64,000 bases of DNA from Lepus europaeus (GCF_033115175.1 NC_084827.1:126565701-126629700), one strand, 5' to 3'. Positions 1-11,490 are shown, counted from the first letter of the stretch. Numbers and translations: made by a program. Notes: a model not told the origin generated them from the sequence alone.

Positions 1-49
1 CTAGTTCCAAACTGAACAGACAGTCCAAATACAAGGTGGTTGTACTTTT

Positions 50-383
50 TTCTTTATTTTATTTTAAAATTTTATTTTATTTTATTTTAAAGAGTTACAG
101 AGAGAGCTAAGGACAGAAAGAGAGGTCTTCCATCTGCTGGTTCACTCCCCAAATAGCCTCAATGGCCAGAGCTGAGCTGATCTGAAGTCAGGAGCCAGGA
201 GCTTCTTCCAGGTCTCACACGTAGGTGCAGGGGCCCAAGCACTTGGGCCACCTTCCACTGCTTTCCCAGTCCACAGCAGGGAGCTGTATTGGAAGTGGTG
301 CAGCTGGGACTTGAACTGATACCCATGTGGGATGCCAGGACTGTAGGCTGGGATTTAAACCTTCTGCACCACAGCACCGGCTC
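50..383 (-). mobile_element. C-SINE, type A, reverse orientation
   Basis: This is a rabbit C-type SINE read backwards. The T-rich tail complement (about 50-92) is followed by the GA-rich segment and the body ending in 'caccggctcc', the complement of the tRNA-like 5' end. 'Type A' in this annotation means copies whose sense 3' end reads 'tttcaaataaataaa'. The flanking duplication is not clear. Confidence 0.85.
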
Positions 384-1121
384 CAGTGTTTTTCCTTTTT
401 ATAGGAACTATGTTTGGGAGTTAGCAATGTGGATTGCCCTTGTCTCTTGTTTCCCATAATAACCATTAGCAAGCATTCAAGTACAATTTTAACAAAGTGG
501 CATAGTTTTTAAAGAAAACTTTAAGAAATTCAAAAGAGCTTCTTTATGTCAGGTACTATTTTATTTAACTGTGGATCCTTGGTATCTCGCTGAGTGAGTA
601 GCATAGCATATGTACTGTAGAGCAAGTGATTATTGAACTGTTGCATGCATGACTGAGTCAGTGTTACTTCTGTTCAGACTGTGCATCAGAGAATTACCAG
701 CCTTTTATTATCTCAGTGTATCACAACATTTCATTCTCTGAATTTATTCATTAATGTCTTTTGTAGGTTTTAGGTTTCATTTTAGGTTTCATTCAGTCTT
801 TAAATTGCTTGTCATTCTCCTTATCTGATTTTTCTTTTTATGTGACCCTCTGTTTTTCTTATTTTTCCTATTTCCATGAAGAAATTATGCAGTTGTAGGA
901 CTTCAAAATTTCCTTTTTGTGATTGATGTTTAATTCTTTTTTGACTGGTCTTTTATCTTCCCTCAAGACTAATACTAAGACTTCTAGTATTCCTTATGAA
1001 TATTTATTTCTACCAGGCAGCACCACTAAAAACTGTACATCATGGAAATGGTACTCTATCATCCTTTCCTTATATATTATTGACTCACTGATTTCTTTTA
1101 TTCCATTCATCATAATTTGTG
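384..1121. other. Anonymous AT-rich DNA
   Basis: I see no gene, no recognisable repeat and no long open frame of coding character. The DNA is AT-rich. Short frames here have no resemblance to a family I know. Confidence 0.5.
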
Positions 1122-1477
1122 TTTTTTTTTTTTGTTTTTTTAGATTTATTTATTTTTTTGAAAGAGTTACAGAGAGGCAGAGGCAGAGAGAGGTCTTTTA
1201 TCTGCTTGTTCATTCCCCAGATGGCCACAACAGCTAGAGTTGAGCCGACCTGAAGCCAGGAGCCAGGAGCCAGGAGCCAGGAGCCAGGAGCCAGGAGCTT
1301 GTTCCAGGTTTCCCATGCAAGTACAGAGGCTCAAGGACTTGGGCCATCTTCCACTGCTTTCCCAGGCTATAGCAGAGAGCTGGATTGGAAGTGGATCAAC
1401 TGGGACTCCAACTGGTGGCCATATGGGATGCCGGCACTGCAGGCGGCAGCTTTACCATTATGCCACAGTGCCGACCC
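1122..1477 (-). mobile_element. C-SINE, type A, with expanded internal 7-mer
   Basis: This is a reverse-oriented C-SINE starting with a T-run at 1122 and ending near 'gtgccgaccc'. The internal 'agccagg' unit, normally present one to two times in this family, is repeated six times at 1254-1295, which creates a small tandem repeat inside the element. Confidence 0.85.
1254..1295. repeat. Tandem 7-mer (agccagg)6 inside a C-SINE
   Basis: There are six uninterrupted head-to-tail copies of a 7-bp unit. The unit already occurs about twice in ordinary C-SINEs of this window, so replication slippage on that seed is the simplest origin. Confidence 0.9.
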
Positions 1478-1811
1478 TATGTGGGATTTTAAAATTGCCT
1501 TTATTTTCCAAATTAATCAGAGTGCTTTTGTTTTTTGATAGAAATGTACCTCATATCCACCACTGCTGTTCTGTTATGACTTCAACTTTCTTTGTCCAGT
1601 ACTTAATAATTGCATAAATAGATTAGCATAATACCCTATTTTTCCTCTGTATTCTAATTGACTCTGGATAGAGGAGGAAGACTGTTCTTAAATCATGACT
1701 TCTTGTTTCCATGTTATTTATCCCATAAAGAAAACCTTGTCTAGGTCTTACTTTTCAAAAATGATGCATGATATACAAACTGCTGCATCAAGATCACTTG
1801 GGATGTTTGTT

Positions 1812-1828
1812 AAAAGTGCAGATATCTG
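1812..1828. repeat. Target-site duplication, left copy (17 bp)
   Basis: The sequence 'aaaagtgcagatatctg' recurs exactly at 2309-2325. It flanks the SINE plus its transduced tail and defines the insertion as 1829-2308. Confidence 0.95.
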
Positions 1829-2145
1829 GGGCTGGCGCCGTGGCTTAACAGGCTAATCCTCCGCCTTGCGGCGCCGGCACACCGGGTTCTAGTCCCGGTT
1901 GGGGTGCCGGATTCTAGCCCGGTTGCCCCTCTTCCAGGCCAGCTCTCTGCTATGGCCTGGGAGTGCAGTGGAGGATGGCCCAAGTCCTTGGTCCCTGCAC
2001 CCGCATGGGAGACCAGGAGAAGCACCTGGCTCCTGGCTTCAGATCAGCGAGATGTGCTGGCTGCAGCAGCCATTAGAAGGTGAACCAACAGCAAAAAGGA
2101 AGACCTTTCTCTCTGTCTCTCTCTCTCACTATCCACTCTGCTTGT

Positions 2146-2186
<41 letters not shown>

Positions 2187-2308
2187 AAACAAAAACAAAA
2201 ACAAAAAAAACCCCTCAAATTTAAAAATTGCAGAACAAAGATTCTACTCAAAAGCCGTGTAAATCTTCCACATCTCACTAATCAACAATCCCATCTGTTA
2301 AAAAAAAA
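1829..2308 (+). mobile_element. C-SINE, type B, with 3'-transduced segment
   Basis: This is a plus-strand C-SINE starting 'ggggctggcgccgtgg' and ending 'gcttgtc' plus an A-run (2147-2184). 'Type B' here means copies ending 'ctgcctgtcaaaa'. The element does not stop at its A-run. An A/C-rich stretch and about 85 bp of non-SINE DNA (about 2213-2299) follow, then a second A-run (about 2300-2308), and only then the second target-site duplication. That layout fits retrotransposition of a read-through transcript, i.e. a 3' transduction. Confidence 0.85.
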
Positions 2309-2325
2309 AAAAGTGCAGATATCTG
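2309..2325. repeat. Target-site duplication, right copy (17 bp)
   Basis: This is an exact match to 1812-1828. It lies after the second A-run rather than after the first, which is what identifies the intervening DNA as transduced. Confidence 0.95.
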
Positions 2326-2689
2326 TGGGCATCTGACATCTATTGAATCAAATCTCTGGTCTTGAGTATGGGAATCAGCATTTTTTCAAAGCAATAAAGG
2401 TGATTTTATGGACACTAATATTTGAGCACTACTGGAAATGTTAAAATTCAGACTAACATTGAAAATCTTCTAGAAAGCAGCCCCCTAGTCTTACATATTG
2501 CAGTTTACTTCCCACTGTTCCTGATATAAAGTCACTCGGGCTATGCCATTATCATCAAGCTGTGGTTATAGTCTCCTCATTCAGAGTGCCTTACAATTCT
2601 GCATCCAGATTTCAAGTCTTCCTTCTTTGTGGATCCTTTCAAGTTCTATGCCATTGAGAAACTGCCATTTGCAAGGCATTTTAGAAGAA

Positions 2690-2870
2690 ACTGTTACTGT
2701 CCATCAAGTAAGCTAGGTATAATTATTCCCATTTTACAGGCAAAAACATTGGGACTTAGTATGGTTAAGGTACTACCTTAAGCCATATTGTAAGTAGAGT
2801 TTGATTCCAGTTTACATCTGTTTCCCATGCTCCTCTAAGTAGTAGCTTTTAGGTTGTCTCTGCAGGACCT
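2690..2870 (-). mobile_element. MIR SINE remnant
   Basis: 'cccattttacaggcaaaaac', then 'ggttaaggtacta', then 'gattccagtttacat' and 'ttcccatgctcc' follow the antisense order of the MIR core and 3' region. The copy is strongly diverged, as expected for this old mammalian family. Confidence 0.7.
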
Positions 2871-3113
2871 CTGAGGCAGTTGCTTAACTAAAGCACATAT
2901 ATTTTTAATTTAGTTACACACTAGAACTTTCACAGAGCCAATTCTGAATATAAATTTGATCTTTTTAGAACCCATTTTACTATTTTTATCAGGCTGGTTA
3001 GGGCAGTCAAATGGAAATCCATTAGTTTTAAACTGTTAAAAACATGTTAGTTACACTGAAACTGGCTCATGAACTTCTTGAGAACTGACAGGAAATTAAA
3101 AAGAAAACACAAC

Positions 3114-3450
3114 TTGGTTCCAGTGTTGTGGTACAATGGGTTAAACCACTTCTTGTGACACTGGGATCCTATATTGGGGTGCTTGTTCGAATCCTAGCTG
3201 TTGTGTCTCTGGCCAAGCTTCCTGCTAATGTGCTTTGAAAGGCAGCAAAAGATGGCTCAAATACTTGGGCCTCTTTTATTCACCTGCAAGGCCCAGATGA
3301 AGCTCCAGGCTCCTGGATTGGGCCTGGCCCAGCCCTGACTGTTGTATCCATTTACAGTGTGACCCAGTGGATCGAAGTTGTCTGTCTGATTCTCTTTGTT
3401 TTCTCTCTTTCTGCCTTTCAAATGAATAAATAATACATCTTTAAAAAATG
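3114..3450 (+). mobile_element. Old C-SINE, plus orientation
   Basis: It starts 'ttccagtgttgtggtacaat', keeps a B-box-like 'gttcgaatcct' near 3186, and ends 'tttcaaatgaataaataa'. Divergence from the younger copies in the window is obvious, so it belongs to an early subfamily. Confidence 0.8.
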
Positions 3451-3636
3451 AAAGAATTTTTTTCCTTTTCCTATCTAGTGTAGTAGTGTTTACATTGAGT
3501 AGATATCACTAAATATCTGCTAAACTTTAATAGAATGAAGACAGTGAAAGATGTGCTTTCATTGGCTTAGACAAAAATTCTGGAAAACTAGGAATTATAA
3601 ATATCTGAGAACAAGAACCGCCAGTTTTAAAAATTA

Positions 3637-3950
3637 TTACTTTTTAAATGTTTTATTTATTTGGAAGGCAGAGTGACAGGGAGAGACAAGGGACAGAGAC
3701 AGAGATTCCATCTAGTGGTTCATCTCCCAAATGTCTGCAACATCTGGGGCTGGGCAACTGAAACCAGGAGCCAGGGACTCCATCTGCATCTTCCACATGG
3801 GATGGCAAGGGACCCAAGTAATTAGGCCATCATCTGCTGCTGCTTCCCAGGCATAGTAGCAGGAAACTGGGTCAGAAACAGAAGTGAGTAGGCACTTCAG
3901 TACAGGATGTAGGTATCCCATGCAGCAGCTTGCTATGTGAAAACAGCCAT
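3637..3950 (-). mobile_element. Old C-SINE, reverse orientation
   Basis: It begins with the antisense tail 'tttatttatttggaaggcag' and continues through the family's body ('ccaggagccaggg', 'cacatgggatggc') to 'cccatgcagcagc'. Divergence is high and the ends are blurred. Confidence 0.75.
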
Positions 3951-4400
3951 CCCTCAGTTATTTTGATGTCCCTTAGAATATTTCGGTGAAGATGGGAACT
4001 TAACCAATCTTACCAGTTTTTTTTTATGTCTGTCATCAATTGGCTAGATTGGAAAATGTTTTCTAAGATCTGTGTTCAATGTAAAATAAAACACAAAATA
4101 TCAATAGAAAAATTCCACTAATAAAGTACAGCAAAGAAACTGTAATGAAACTTAACATTTTGTGATGTTATTGACTTAATGTAATTAAGCTTCCCCTGCT
4201 ATAGAATTTAGAACTTGCTTGTCCATTATACAACATGAATATTACTAATGTAATTTACATCCCCAAATATCTGTGTTTTCATATCACAAAAATCATTTGG
4301 TTGAAATGAATTTCTCCTCCATAAATAACTATGATTAAGAAATTAACCTATTAAATCTTAACAACAATCAATAAAGTGAACATTTTTGATCCATTAGGTA
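3951..4400. other. Anonymous AT-rich DNA
   Basis: Nothing recognisable. There is no coding-like frame and no repeat I can name. Confidence 0.5.
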
Positions 4401-4737
4401 CTTTTTTTTTTTTTTTAAGATTTACTTGTTTATTTGAAATGTAGAGTTACAGAGAGAGAGAGAAATAGAGAGCTTTTCTGTCTGCTGGTTCACTCCCTAA
4501 ATAGCCACAAGGACCGGGGCTGGGCCAACCCAAAGCCAGGAGCCAGGAACTTCATCCAGGTCTCTCATGTGGGTGCAGGGGCCCAGGGACCCGAGTCATC
4601 CTCTGTGGCTTTCCCAAGCATGTTATCAGGGAGCTGGGTTGGAAGTGGAGTAGCCTGGACTCAATCCTGCACTCATATGGGATGCCAGCACTGTAGGCTG
4701 TGGCCTAACTCCCTGTGCTACAGCAACCTGCCTACCC
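4401..4737 (-). mobile_element. C-SINE, type A, reverse orientation
   Basis: A T-run then 'aagatttacttgtttatttg' opens the element and 'gcaacctgcctacccc' closes it. The flanks share 'attaggtac' on the left and 'attaggcac' on the right, a likely one-mismatch target-site duplication. Confidence 0.85.
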
Positions 4738-5214
4738 CTCAATTAGGCACAGTGTTAACCCTTTGGTGAAGCTATACTTTCATGTAATATTTTCAAAGCA
4801 TTATTTGGCAAGATGAAAAGTACTCAGGTTGTGGTATATAAATACTAACAAGCTTTGAAGTTCTATCAGCTCTGGTGATCAAATCTCTGTATCGATATGT
4901 ATTAATATTCTTATAGGAAGAAAACAGATTGTTATAGATTAAATAATGATGAACAAAAACACAGAACGATGCCAATTTGATAGAAGTCCTTCCAAAAGAT
5001 GAGTGACCTCTAATAGAGAGTACATAAATAACCTCGACAAAATTACTTGGTATAATGTTTTGAATTACAGTTTAGATAGCTGTAAATCATATTTATTGAT
5101 CAATTAGATTTTGAAAAATTATGCCCTTTGTGAAATCACTTAAGTGCAGATAAAGTAAGAGATAGTAGTGACAACAAACAAAAATAACTAGAACAGATGC
5201 AAAATGAAATACTT
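4738..5214. other. Anonymous AT-rich DNA
   Basis: I see nothing here beyond AT-rich unique-looking sequence. Confidence 0.5.
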
Positions 5215-5233
5215 GAAATAGCACCCTTTTATT
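5215..5233. repeat. Target-site duplication of the L1 at 5234-6907, left copy
   Basis: The 19-bp sequence 'gaaatagcacccttttatt' is repeated without mismatch at 6908-6926. Confidence 0.95.
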
Positions 5234-6907
5234 TATTTTTTTTAATTAAACTTTTATTTAATGAATATAAATTTCCAAAGTACAGCTTATGGGTTACAAT
5301 GGCTTCCCCCTCCCAAAACTTCCCTCCCACCCACAACCCTCCCCTTTCCCGCTCCCTCTCCCCTTCCAATCACATCATGATTCATTTTCAATTCTCTTTA
5401 TATACAAAAGATCAGTTTAGTATATATTAGGTAACGATTTCAACAGTTTGCCCCCATATAGCAACACAAAGTGAAAAAGAAAAAAAAATACTGTTGGAGT
5501 ACTAGTTATAGCATTAAATAAGAGTGTACAGCACATTAAAGACAGAGATCCTACATAATATTTTTTTAAAAATTAATTTTCTATGCCATTTCCAATTTAA
5601 CACCAGGTTTTTTTTTTTTTCATTTCCAATTATCTTTATATACAGAAGATCGATTCAGTATATAATTAGTAAAGATCTCATCAGTTTGTACCCACGCAGA
5701 AACACAAAGTGTAAAAATACTGTTTCAGTACTAGTTATAGCATCACTGCACATTAGACAACACATTAAGGACAGATCCCACATGGGATGTAAGTACACAG
5801 TGACTCCTGTTGCTGACTTAACAATTTGACACTTCTGTTCATGGTGTCAGTAATCTCCCTAGGCTCTAGTCATGAGTTGCCAGGGCTATGGAAGCCTTTA
5901 GAGTTCGCTGACTTTGATCTTATTCCGATAGGGTCACAGTCAAAGTGGAAGTTCTCTCCTCCCTTCAGAGAAAGGTACCTCCTTCTTTGATGGCCCCGTT
6001 CTTTCCACTGGGATCTCACTCACAGAGATCTTTCATTTAGGTCTTCTTCTTTTTTTCTTTTCCATGGTATCTTGGCTTTCCATGCCTACAATACTCTCAT
6101 GGGCTCTTCAGCCAGATCCGAATGCCTTAAGGGCTGATTCTGAGGCCAGAGTGTTGTTTAGGACATCTGCCATTCTATGAGTCTGCTGTGTATCCCACTT
6201 CCCATGCTGGATCTTTCTCTCCCTTTTTGATTCTATCAGTTAGTATTAGCAGACACTTGTCTTGTTTGTGTGATCCCTTTGATTCTTAGACCTATCAGAG
6301 CCATCGAATGTGAACTGAAATTGATCACTTGGACTAGTGAGATGGCATTGGTACATGCCACCTTGATGGGATTGTATTGGAATCCCCTGGCACATTTCTA
6401 ACTCCACCATTTGGGGCAAGTCTGATTGTGCGTGTCCCAAATTGTACATCTCCTCCCTCTCTTTTTCCACTCTGAAATTTAACAGGGATCACTTTTCAGT
6501 TAAAATTTAAACACCTAAGAATAATTGTGTGTTAATTACAGAGTTCAACCACTAGTACTAGAACAACAACAACAACAACAAATACTAAAAAGGATAAAGT
6601 ATTACATTGTACATCTAGAGTCAGGACAAGAGCTGATCAGGTCATAGTTTCTTGTAGTGTCCATTTCACTTCAACAGGTTTCCCCTTTGGTGCTCAGTTG
6701 TCGCCGATCAGGGAAAACAAATGATATTTGTCTCTTTGGGACTGGCTTAATTCACTCAGCATGGTGTTTTCCAGATTCCTCCATCTTGTTGCAAATGACT
6801 GGGTTTCATTGTTCCTTACTGCTGTATAGTATTCTATGGAGTACCTGTCCCATAATTTCTTTATCCAGTCTACTGTTGATGGGCATTTGGGTTGGTTCCA
6901 GGTCTTA
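5234..6907 (-). mobile_element. Young 5'-truncated L1 (3' UTR plus end of ORF2)
   Basis: The element is on the minus strand. Its 3' end is at the low coordinate ('tttttttaattaaacttttatt', antisense of an A-tailed L1 end). A pyrimidine-rich block at 5296-5370, the antisense of the G-rich L1 3' UTR tract, follows. The other end (about 6780-6907) encodes antisense of the last part of ORF2 ('ccatttgg'-type block and the WNQP-like region). An exact 19-bp duplication flanks it, so it is a recent, 5'-truncated retrotransposition. An (aac)n run lies near 6565-6582. Confidence 0.9.
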
Positions 6908-6926
6908 GAAATAGCACCCTTTTATT
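6908..6926. repeat. Target-site duplication of the L1 at 5234-6907, right copy
   Basis: Perfect 19-bp match to 5215-5233. Confidence 0.95.
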
Positions 6927-7931
6927 GTCATACTGTGTGGGAAAAAAGTTCCAATAAGTTCCAAACTACAAAGAACAAGTGGAAAGTACTGATTATGTTT
7001 GTAGTCTTTGATGTGGAATGGATAATATATTTTCATCTTTAGTAATCTCTAGTTCCAAGTTAATGTAAAGCTTCTGTTTTTAAAATCATGCCAAGAGAAC
7101 TCAGATCATGTATTTTCTTCTATAGCATGGTAAAGATACCCCTTCGACTATTGAGGTTGAGCTGTTAAGTTCAGTACCACAATGGAAAAGAGGAGGAAGT
7201 GATGCTCTGGAAGATAATGATAAAGGAAAGTGAAACAGCCTTTCCCTTTTGATTCCAAAACATGTGGGAAAGAGGAAGTCAGACATGGGCATTTGACTTG
7301 TTTTCCGGAGTGACAAAGTAGCAAGAAAGCCAAACATCAAGTAGCATTTTTCTGTTTTCCTTTTTGAATGTTGTTATGAAGCTCACACTTCGAGTGGCTC
7401 TGTGTTAACATAGGAGGCAATCATGTGGCAATGTTGGGTAAAATGTAGCTAGAAAAGATGTATCTGAAACAACATTCATGGATCCCAGAGATCAGCACTT
7501 GTCTAAAGGCATCTCACTAGGATCTTGTCCAAAGTGGCTTACTGCAAAAGTGAGTGATGCTAGCCAATTGATAGCAGTCATGTCCAAATTCCATAAGGAT
7601 ATCTATACTGCAAGCAAGGTCTGATTGGAGATTGAGTCAGTGAAGCTTGGGTGGGATGTAGGTGGAATTTCAGGAGGCCATGACTAAGCAAAGAAAATAG
7701 ACTTTGTATTCTTCAAAACTGTTTGGTACCCAAGGATCATATCAGCAATTACACAGTGGAGACGAGTACAAGGATGCAAGCTTCATGGAAGAGATAATCC
7801 TTTGAAATCTGTAAGCTCTCCCCTCTATCCAGATGCTAGCTTGAGAAGAGGAGGATCAGTAGAACAGTTTTGTTGGGGGCTAGACTTTGAGTTGATTGAA
7901 TATTTTCATTATAGAGGTTGTTTACACTGGA
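6927..7931. other. Anonymous DNA, no repeat or gene recognised
   Basis: About 1 kb of unique-looking sequence of moderate GC content. Short minus-strand frames at 7101-7340 have no family resemblance I recognise and no splice context that convinces me. Confidence 0.5.
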
Positions 7932-8209
7932 TTTTTTTAAAGATTTATTTATTTATTTGAAAGAGTTACACACAGGAGGACAGGCAGAGAGAGAGGTCTT
8001 CCATCTGATGGTTCACTCCCCGGTTAGCCGCAATGGCCGGAACTGTGCTAATCCAAATCCAGGAGCCAGGAGCCTCCTCTGGGTCTCCCATGCAGGTGCA
8101 GGGGCCCAAGGACTTGGGCCATCCTCCACTGCATTCGATATCAGTGCCCATATGGGATGCCGACACTGCAGGTGATTGCTTTACCCTGTACGCCACTGTG
8201 CCAGCCCCT
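7932..8209 (-). mobile_element. C-SINE, type A, internally deleted
   Basis: It begins 'ttttttaaagatttatttat' and ends 'gtgccagcccc'. The stretch that normally lies between the 'cttgggccatcctccactgc' block and the 'catatgggatgcc' block is shortened, giving about 275 bp instead of about 330. The flanks share an imperfect 'actggaatttt' duplication. Confidence 0.85.
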
Positions 8210-8823
8210 AAACTGGAATTTTAATTGGCAGTTTTTTGAAATATGTCCTTGTTCTTTTACTTGCCTCCAAATGGTATAGAGTGTTGAGAATATTAGATGA
8301 GTTATAGAAAAATAAAAACTTTTGACATTTCCTTGCACATTTCAGGAGTAATGTAAATTAAAGAATTTGCTAGTGAATCTGCTGTACTTCTTGTCTTCAG
8401 TCCCAGTCTTCACTTTTCAGTTGAGCTGGCTTCCTTTTTCACTAAGAAAATTGCAGTAATCTGAAGGAAACTTCCACAGGTTTTCCATCATTGCATCTGT
8501 TGACCCACAAACTTCTGTGACTACCTGCTCTACCTTCACTTCTGTTACTGGAGGACTTGTCTGATCTCCCATCCGATCTTCTATCAGGACCAGCTCTAAT
8601 ACCAGGGCAGTTGGTCTTATCTCTTCTTACTACAATAATTCTCACCTTTTTTGAGTCTGAATTTTTTCCCTTATTACTAATTACTCCGTCATAAACATTT
8701 CTATCCATTGAAAACAGCAGTAACACATTTTCTCAATTTGATATTATCCTTCTTTAGTCCCATATCTCTTTTTCTTTGTAGAAAAACTTCTCAAATACCT
8801 CTAAAATCTCTGTTCCATGTCTT
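8210..8823. other. Anonymous DNA
   Basis: No repeat recognised. A 94-codon minus-strand frame (8442-8726) is arginine/serine rich. I cannot relate it to any family, and nothing around it suggests an exon. Confidence 0.45.
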
Positions 8824-9168
8824 TTTTAAAAATGATTTATTTATTTATTTGAAAGTCAGAGTTACACAGAGAGATTGAAAGTCAGTTACACAGAGAGAGG
8901 AGAGAGAGAGTCTTCCATCCGATGGTTCACTGGCTAATTGACCGCAATGGCCAGAGCTGTGCCGATCCGAAGCCAGGAGCCAGGAGCTTCTTCCAGGTCT
9001 CCCACATGGGTGCAGGGGCCCAAGTACTTGGGCCATCTTCTACTGCTTTCCCAGGCCATAGCAGAGAGCTGGATTGGAAGAGGACCAGCTGGGACTAGAA
9101 CCAGCGCCCATATGGGATGCTGGCACCGCAGGCAGAGGATTAACTTACTGCGCCATGGTGCCGGCCCC
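8824..9168 (-). mobile_element. C-SINE, type A, with short internal duplication
   Basis: The segment 'gaaagtcag..ttacacagagag' occurs twice in tandem at about 8852-8900. The rest is a standard reverse C-SINE ending 'ggtgccggcccc'. The flanks carry 'ttccatgtctttt' and 'ttccatttctttt'. Confidence 0.85.
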
Positions 9169-9179
9169 CTATTCCATTT

Positions 9180-9510
9180 CTTTTAAAACTGACTAGGTTA
9201 GGCTTTCACTCCAATCATTCCACTGATAACAACTTTTGTGTAGGTAATCAGTAATTTCTATGTTGTTAATTCTTTTCCTGTTGAAATATCATATTTTGAC
9301 ATGGTCAATCACTTTCTTTTCCTTTCTCTTACCTTGCAAGCTATTCCTCCCCAGTCTCATCTCTTGACATCTTATCTTTCTCTCATGTTGCTGTTCTGCT
9401 CAAAACCCTCAATGGTTTCCCATGTTCCTCAGAGTATAAGCTAAAGATCTTTTCTCTGGCCGAAAGTTCCTACAGTATGATGCCTTCTTGCCCCCACTTC
9501 TTTATGTCAC
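9180..9510. mobile_element. L2-like LINE remnant
   Basis: 'ctgctcaaaaccctcaatgg' followed by 'ttcccatg..cctcagagtataag' is the characteristic block of L2 3' regions. The surrounding 'cccagtctcatctc' also fits. The copy is old and diverged. Confidence 0.6.
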
Positions 9511-10440
9511 CTCCTTTTTTTTAAAAAAATTATTTAGGGTATACAAATTTCATCTATATCATATAGATTTAGAAACACAATGATACTTCCCACTCTACTA
9601 TCCCGCCTGCCCACTCTCCCACCCTTCTTTCTCCATCCCCTGTTCCAACTCTTAATTTTTAAAAGGATTTATTTTCAGCTTACTTTATACTCATAAGATT
9701 AACCCTATAACTAAGTAAAGAGTTCAACAAATAGTATGAAGAGAAAGACATTGTTCCACAACAATAGAGACAATGACTGTGAACAGTCAACAAATCTCAA
9801 AATATCATTTTCACTCCTATACATTGCATTTTAGGTACTCTATTAGTTACTGCAGATAAGGGAAAACATGGTTTTTGTCTTTTGGAACTGATTTGTTTCA
9901 CTAAGTATCATGGTTTCCAGTTGCATCCATTTTGTTGTTACAGACAAGATTTCATTCTTTTTAAACCTCTGAGTAGTATCCCATAGTATATATATATATA
10001 CCATAATTTCTTTATCCAGTCAACAGTTGATGGACATCTGGGTTGATTCCATATTGTAGCTATTGTGAATTGAGCTGTAGTGAACTTGGGGGTACAGATC
10101 ACTCTTTCATATGCTGATTTCACTTTGGGTAAATTCCTAGGAGTAGGGTTACTGGGTTATATAGTAAAGCTACTTTCAGGTTGCTGAAGTATCTCAATAC
10201 TGTTTTCCACAGTGGCTGCAGCAATTCACATTCCTACCAACAGTGGATTAGGGTACCTTTTCCCCCACATCCTCGCCAGCATTTATTGTTTGTTGATTTC
10301 TCTATCAGAGCCATTCTCACTGAGATGAAGTGAAACCTTTGTAGTTTTGATTTGCATTTCCTTGATGGCTAGTGACCCTGAACATTTTTTTCATGTGTTC
10401 GTTGGCCATTTGAATTTCCTCTTTTAAAAATAACTGTTCA

Positions 10441-10814
10441 TGGCTGGCGCCGCGGCTCACTAGGCTAATCCTTTGCCTGTGGCGCCGGCACACCGGGTTC
10501 TAGTCCCTGTCGGGGCGCCGGATTCTGTCCCCGTTGCCCCTCTTCCAGGCCAGCTCTCTGCTGTGGCCAGGGAGTGCAGTGGAGGATGGCCCAAGTGCTT
10601 GGGCCCTGCACCCCATGGGAGACCAGAAGAAGCACCTGGCTCCTGCCTTTGGATCAGTGCAGTGTGCCAGCCGCAGCGCGCCGATCACGGTGGCCATTGG
10701 AGGGTGAACCAACGGCAAAGGAAGACCTTTTTCTCTGTCTGTCTCTCTCTCTCACTGTCCACTCTGCCTGTCAAAAACAAAAACAAAAACAAAAACCAAA
10801 AAACAAAACCAAAA
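10441..10814 (+). mobile_element. C-SINE, type B, plus orientation
   Basis: It starts 'tggctggcgccgcggctcac' and ends 'ctctgcctgtc' followed by a (caaaaa)n tail. The 9-bp 'aactgttca' lies immediately before it (10432-10440) and again at 10815-10823. Confidence 0.9.
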
Positions 10815-10823
10815 AACTGTTCA

Positions 10824-11098
10824 GGGGCTGGTGTCATGGCATAGTGGGTAAAACTGCCATCTGCAAGTGCCAGCATCTCATATGGGTGCTGGTTTGGGTC
10901 TCTGCTGTTCCATTTCTGATCTAGCTCTCTGCTATGGCCTGGGAAAACAGTGGAACATGGCCCAAGTCCTTGGGCCCCTGCACCCATGTGGGAGACCTGG
11001 AAGAAGCTCCTGGCACCTGGCTTTGGATTGGCTCAGCTCCGGCCATTGAGGCCATCTGAGAGTGAACCAGAAAGTTCCTCAAATGGCTGTAGTGGAAA

Positions 11099-11139
<41 letters not shown>

Positions 11140-11192
11140 TTCTGCTTTTCTGTAACTATGCCTTATAAATAAATAAATAAATCTTAAAAAAA
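10824..11192 (+). mobile_element. C-SINE, type A, inserted back to back with the previous one
   Basis: It begins 'ggggctggtgtcatggcata' directly after the duplication of the preceding SINE. It contains a (ct)n run at about 11102-11137 and ends 'aaataaataaataaatctt'. The following L1 sequence ('gatcaagtcctttgccc') resumes where the host L1 was interrupted. Confidence 0.9.
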
Positions 11193-11490
11193 TGCTTGAT
11201 CAAGTCCTTTGCCCATTTCTTAACTGGATCCTTTGTTTTGTTTTGTTGAATTTCTTAAGCTTTTTATCTGAATATCAATCTTTTATCAGTTTTGTCATTG
11301 ATATTTATTTGTCACTGATATTTTTTGTCACTGATAATTTGCAAATATTTTTTCCCATTCTGTCTGTTGCCTCTTCACTTTGCTGAGTGTTTCTTTTGCA
11401 GTACAGAAGCTTGTCAGCTACATGTAATCCCACTTGTCCATTTTGGCTTTGATTGCCTGTGCTTCTGGGCCTTTTCCAAGAGTCTTTTTT

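Larger units (their letters stand above)
1765..2440. mobile_element. MER5A-like hAT DNA transposon remnant, split by a SINE
   Basis: The left part (about 1765-1828) reads 'gcatcaagatcacttgggatg' with a following 'tgttaaaa' block. The right part (about 2326-2440) has 'gggaatcagcattt', 'ggtgatttt' and a terminal 'gagcactactgg'. These are the landmarks of MER5A/Charlie-type elements, whose ends read like CAGTGGTTCTCAAA. The SINE at 1829-2308 interrupts it. Confidence 0.6.

Noticed and set aside
8442-8726. A 94-codon minus-strand frame rich in Arg and Ser
   Set aside because: No family resemblance, no promoter or splice context, and a length that occurs by chance in 64 kb.
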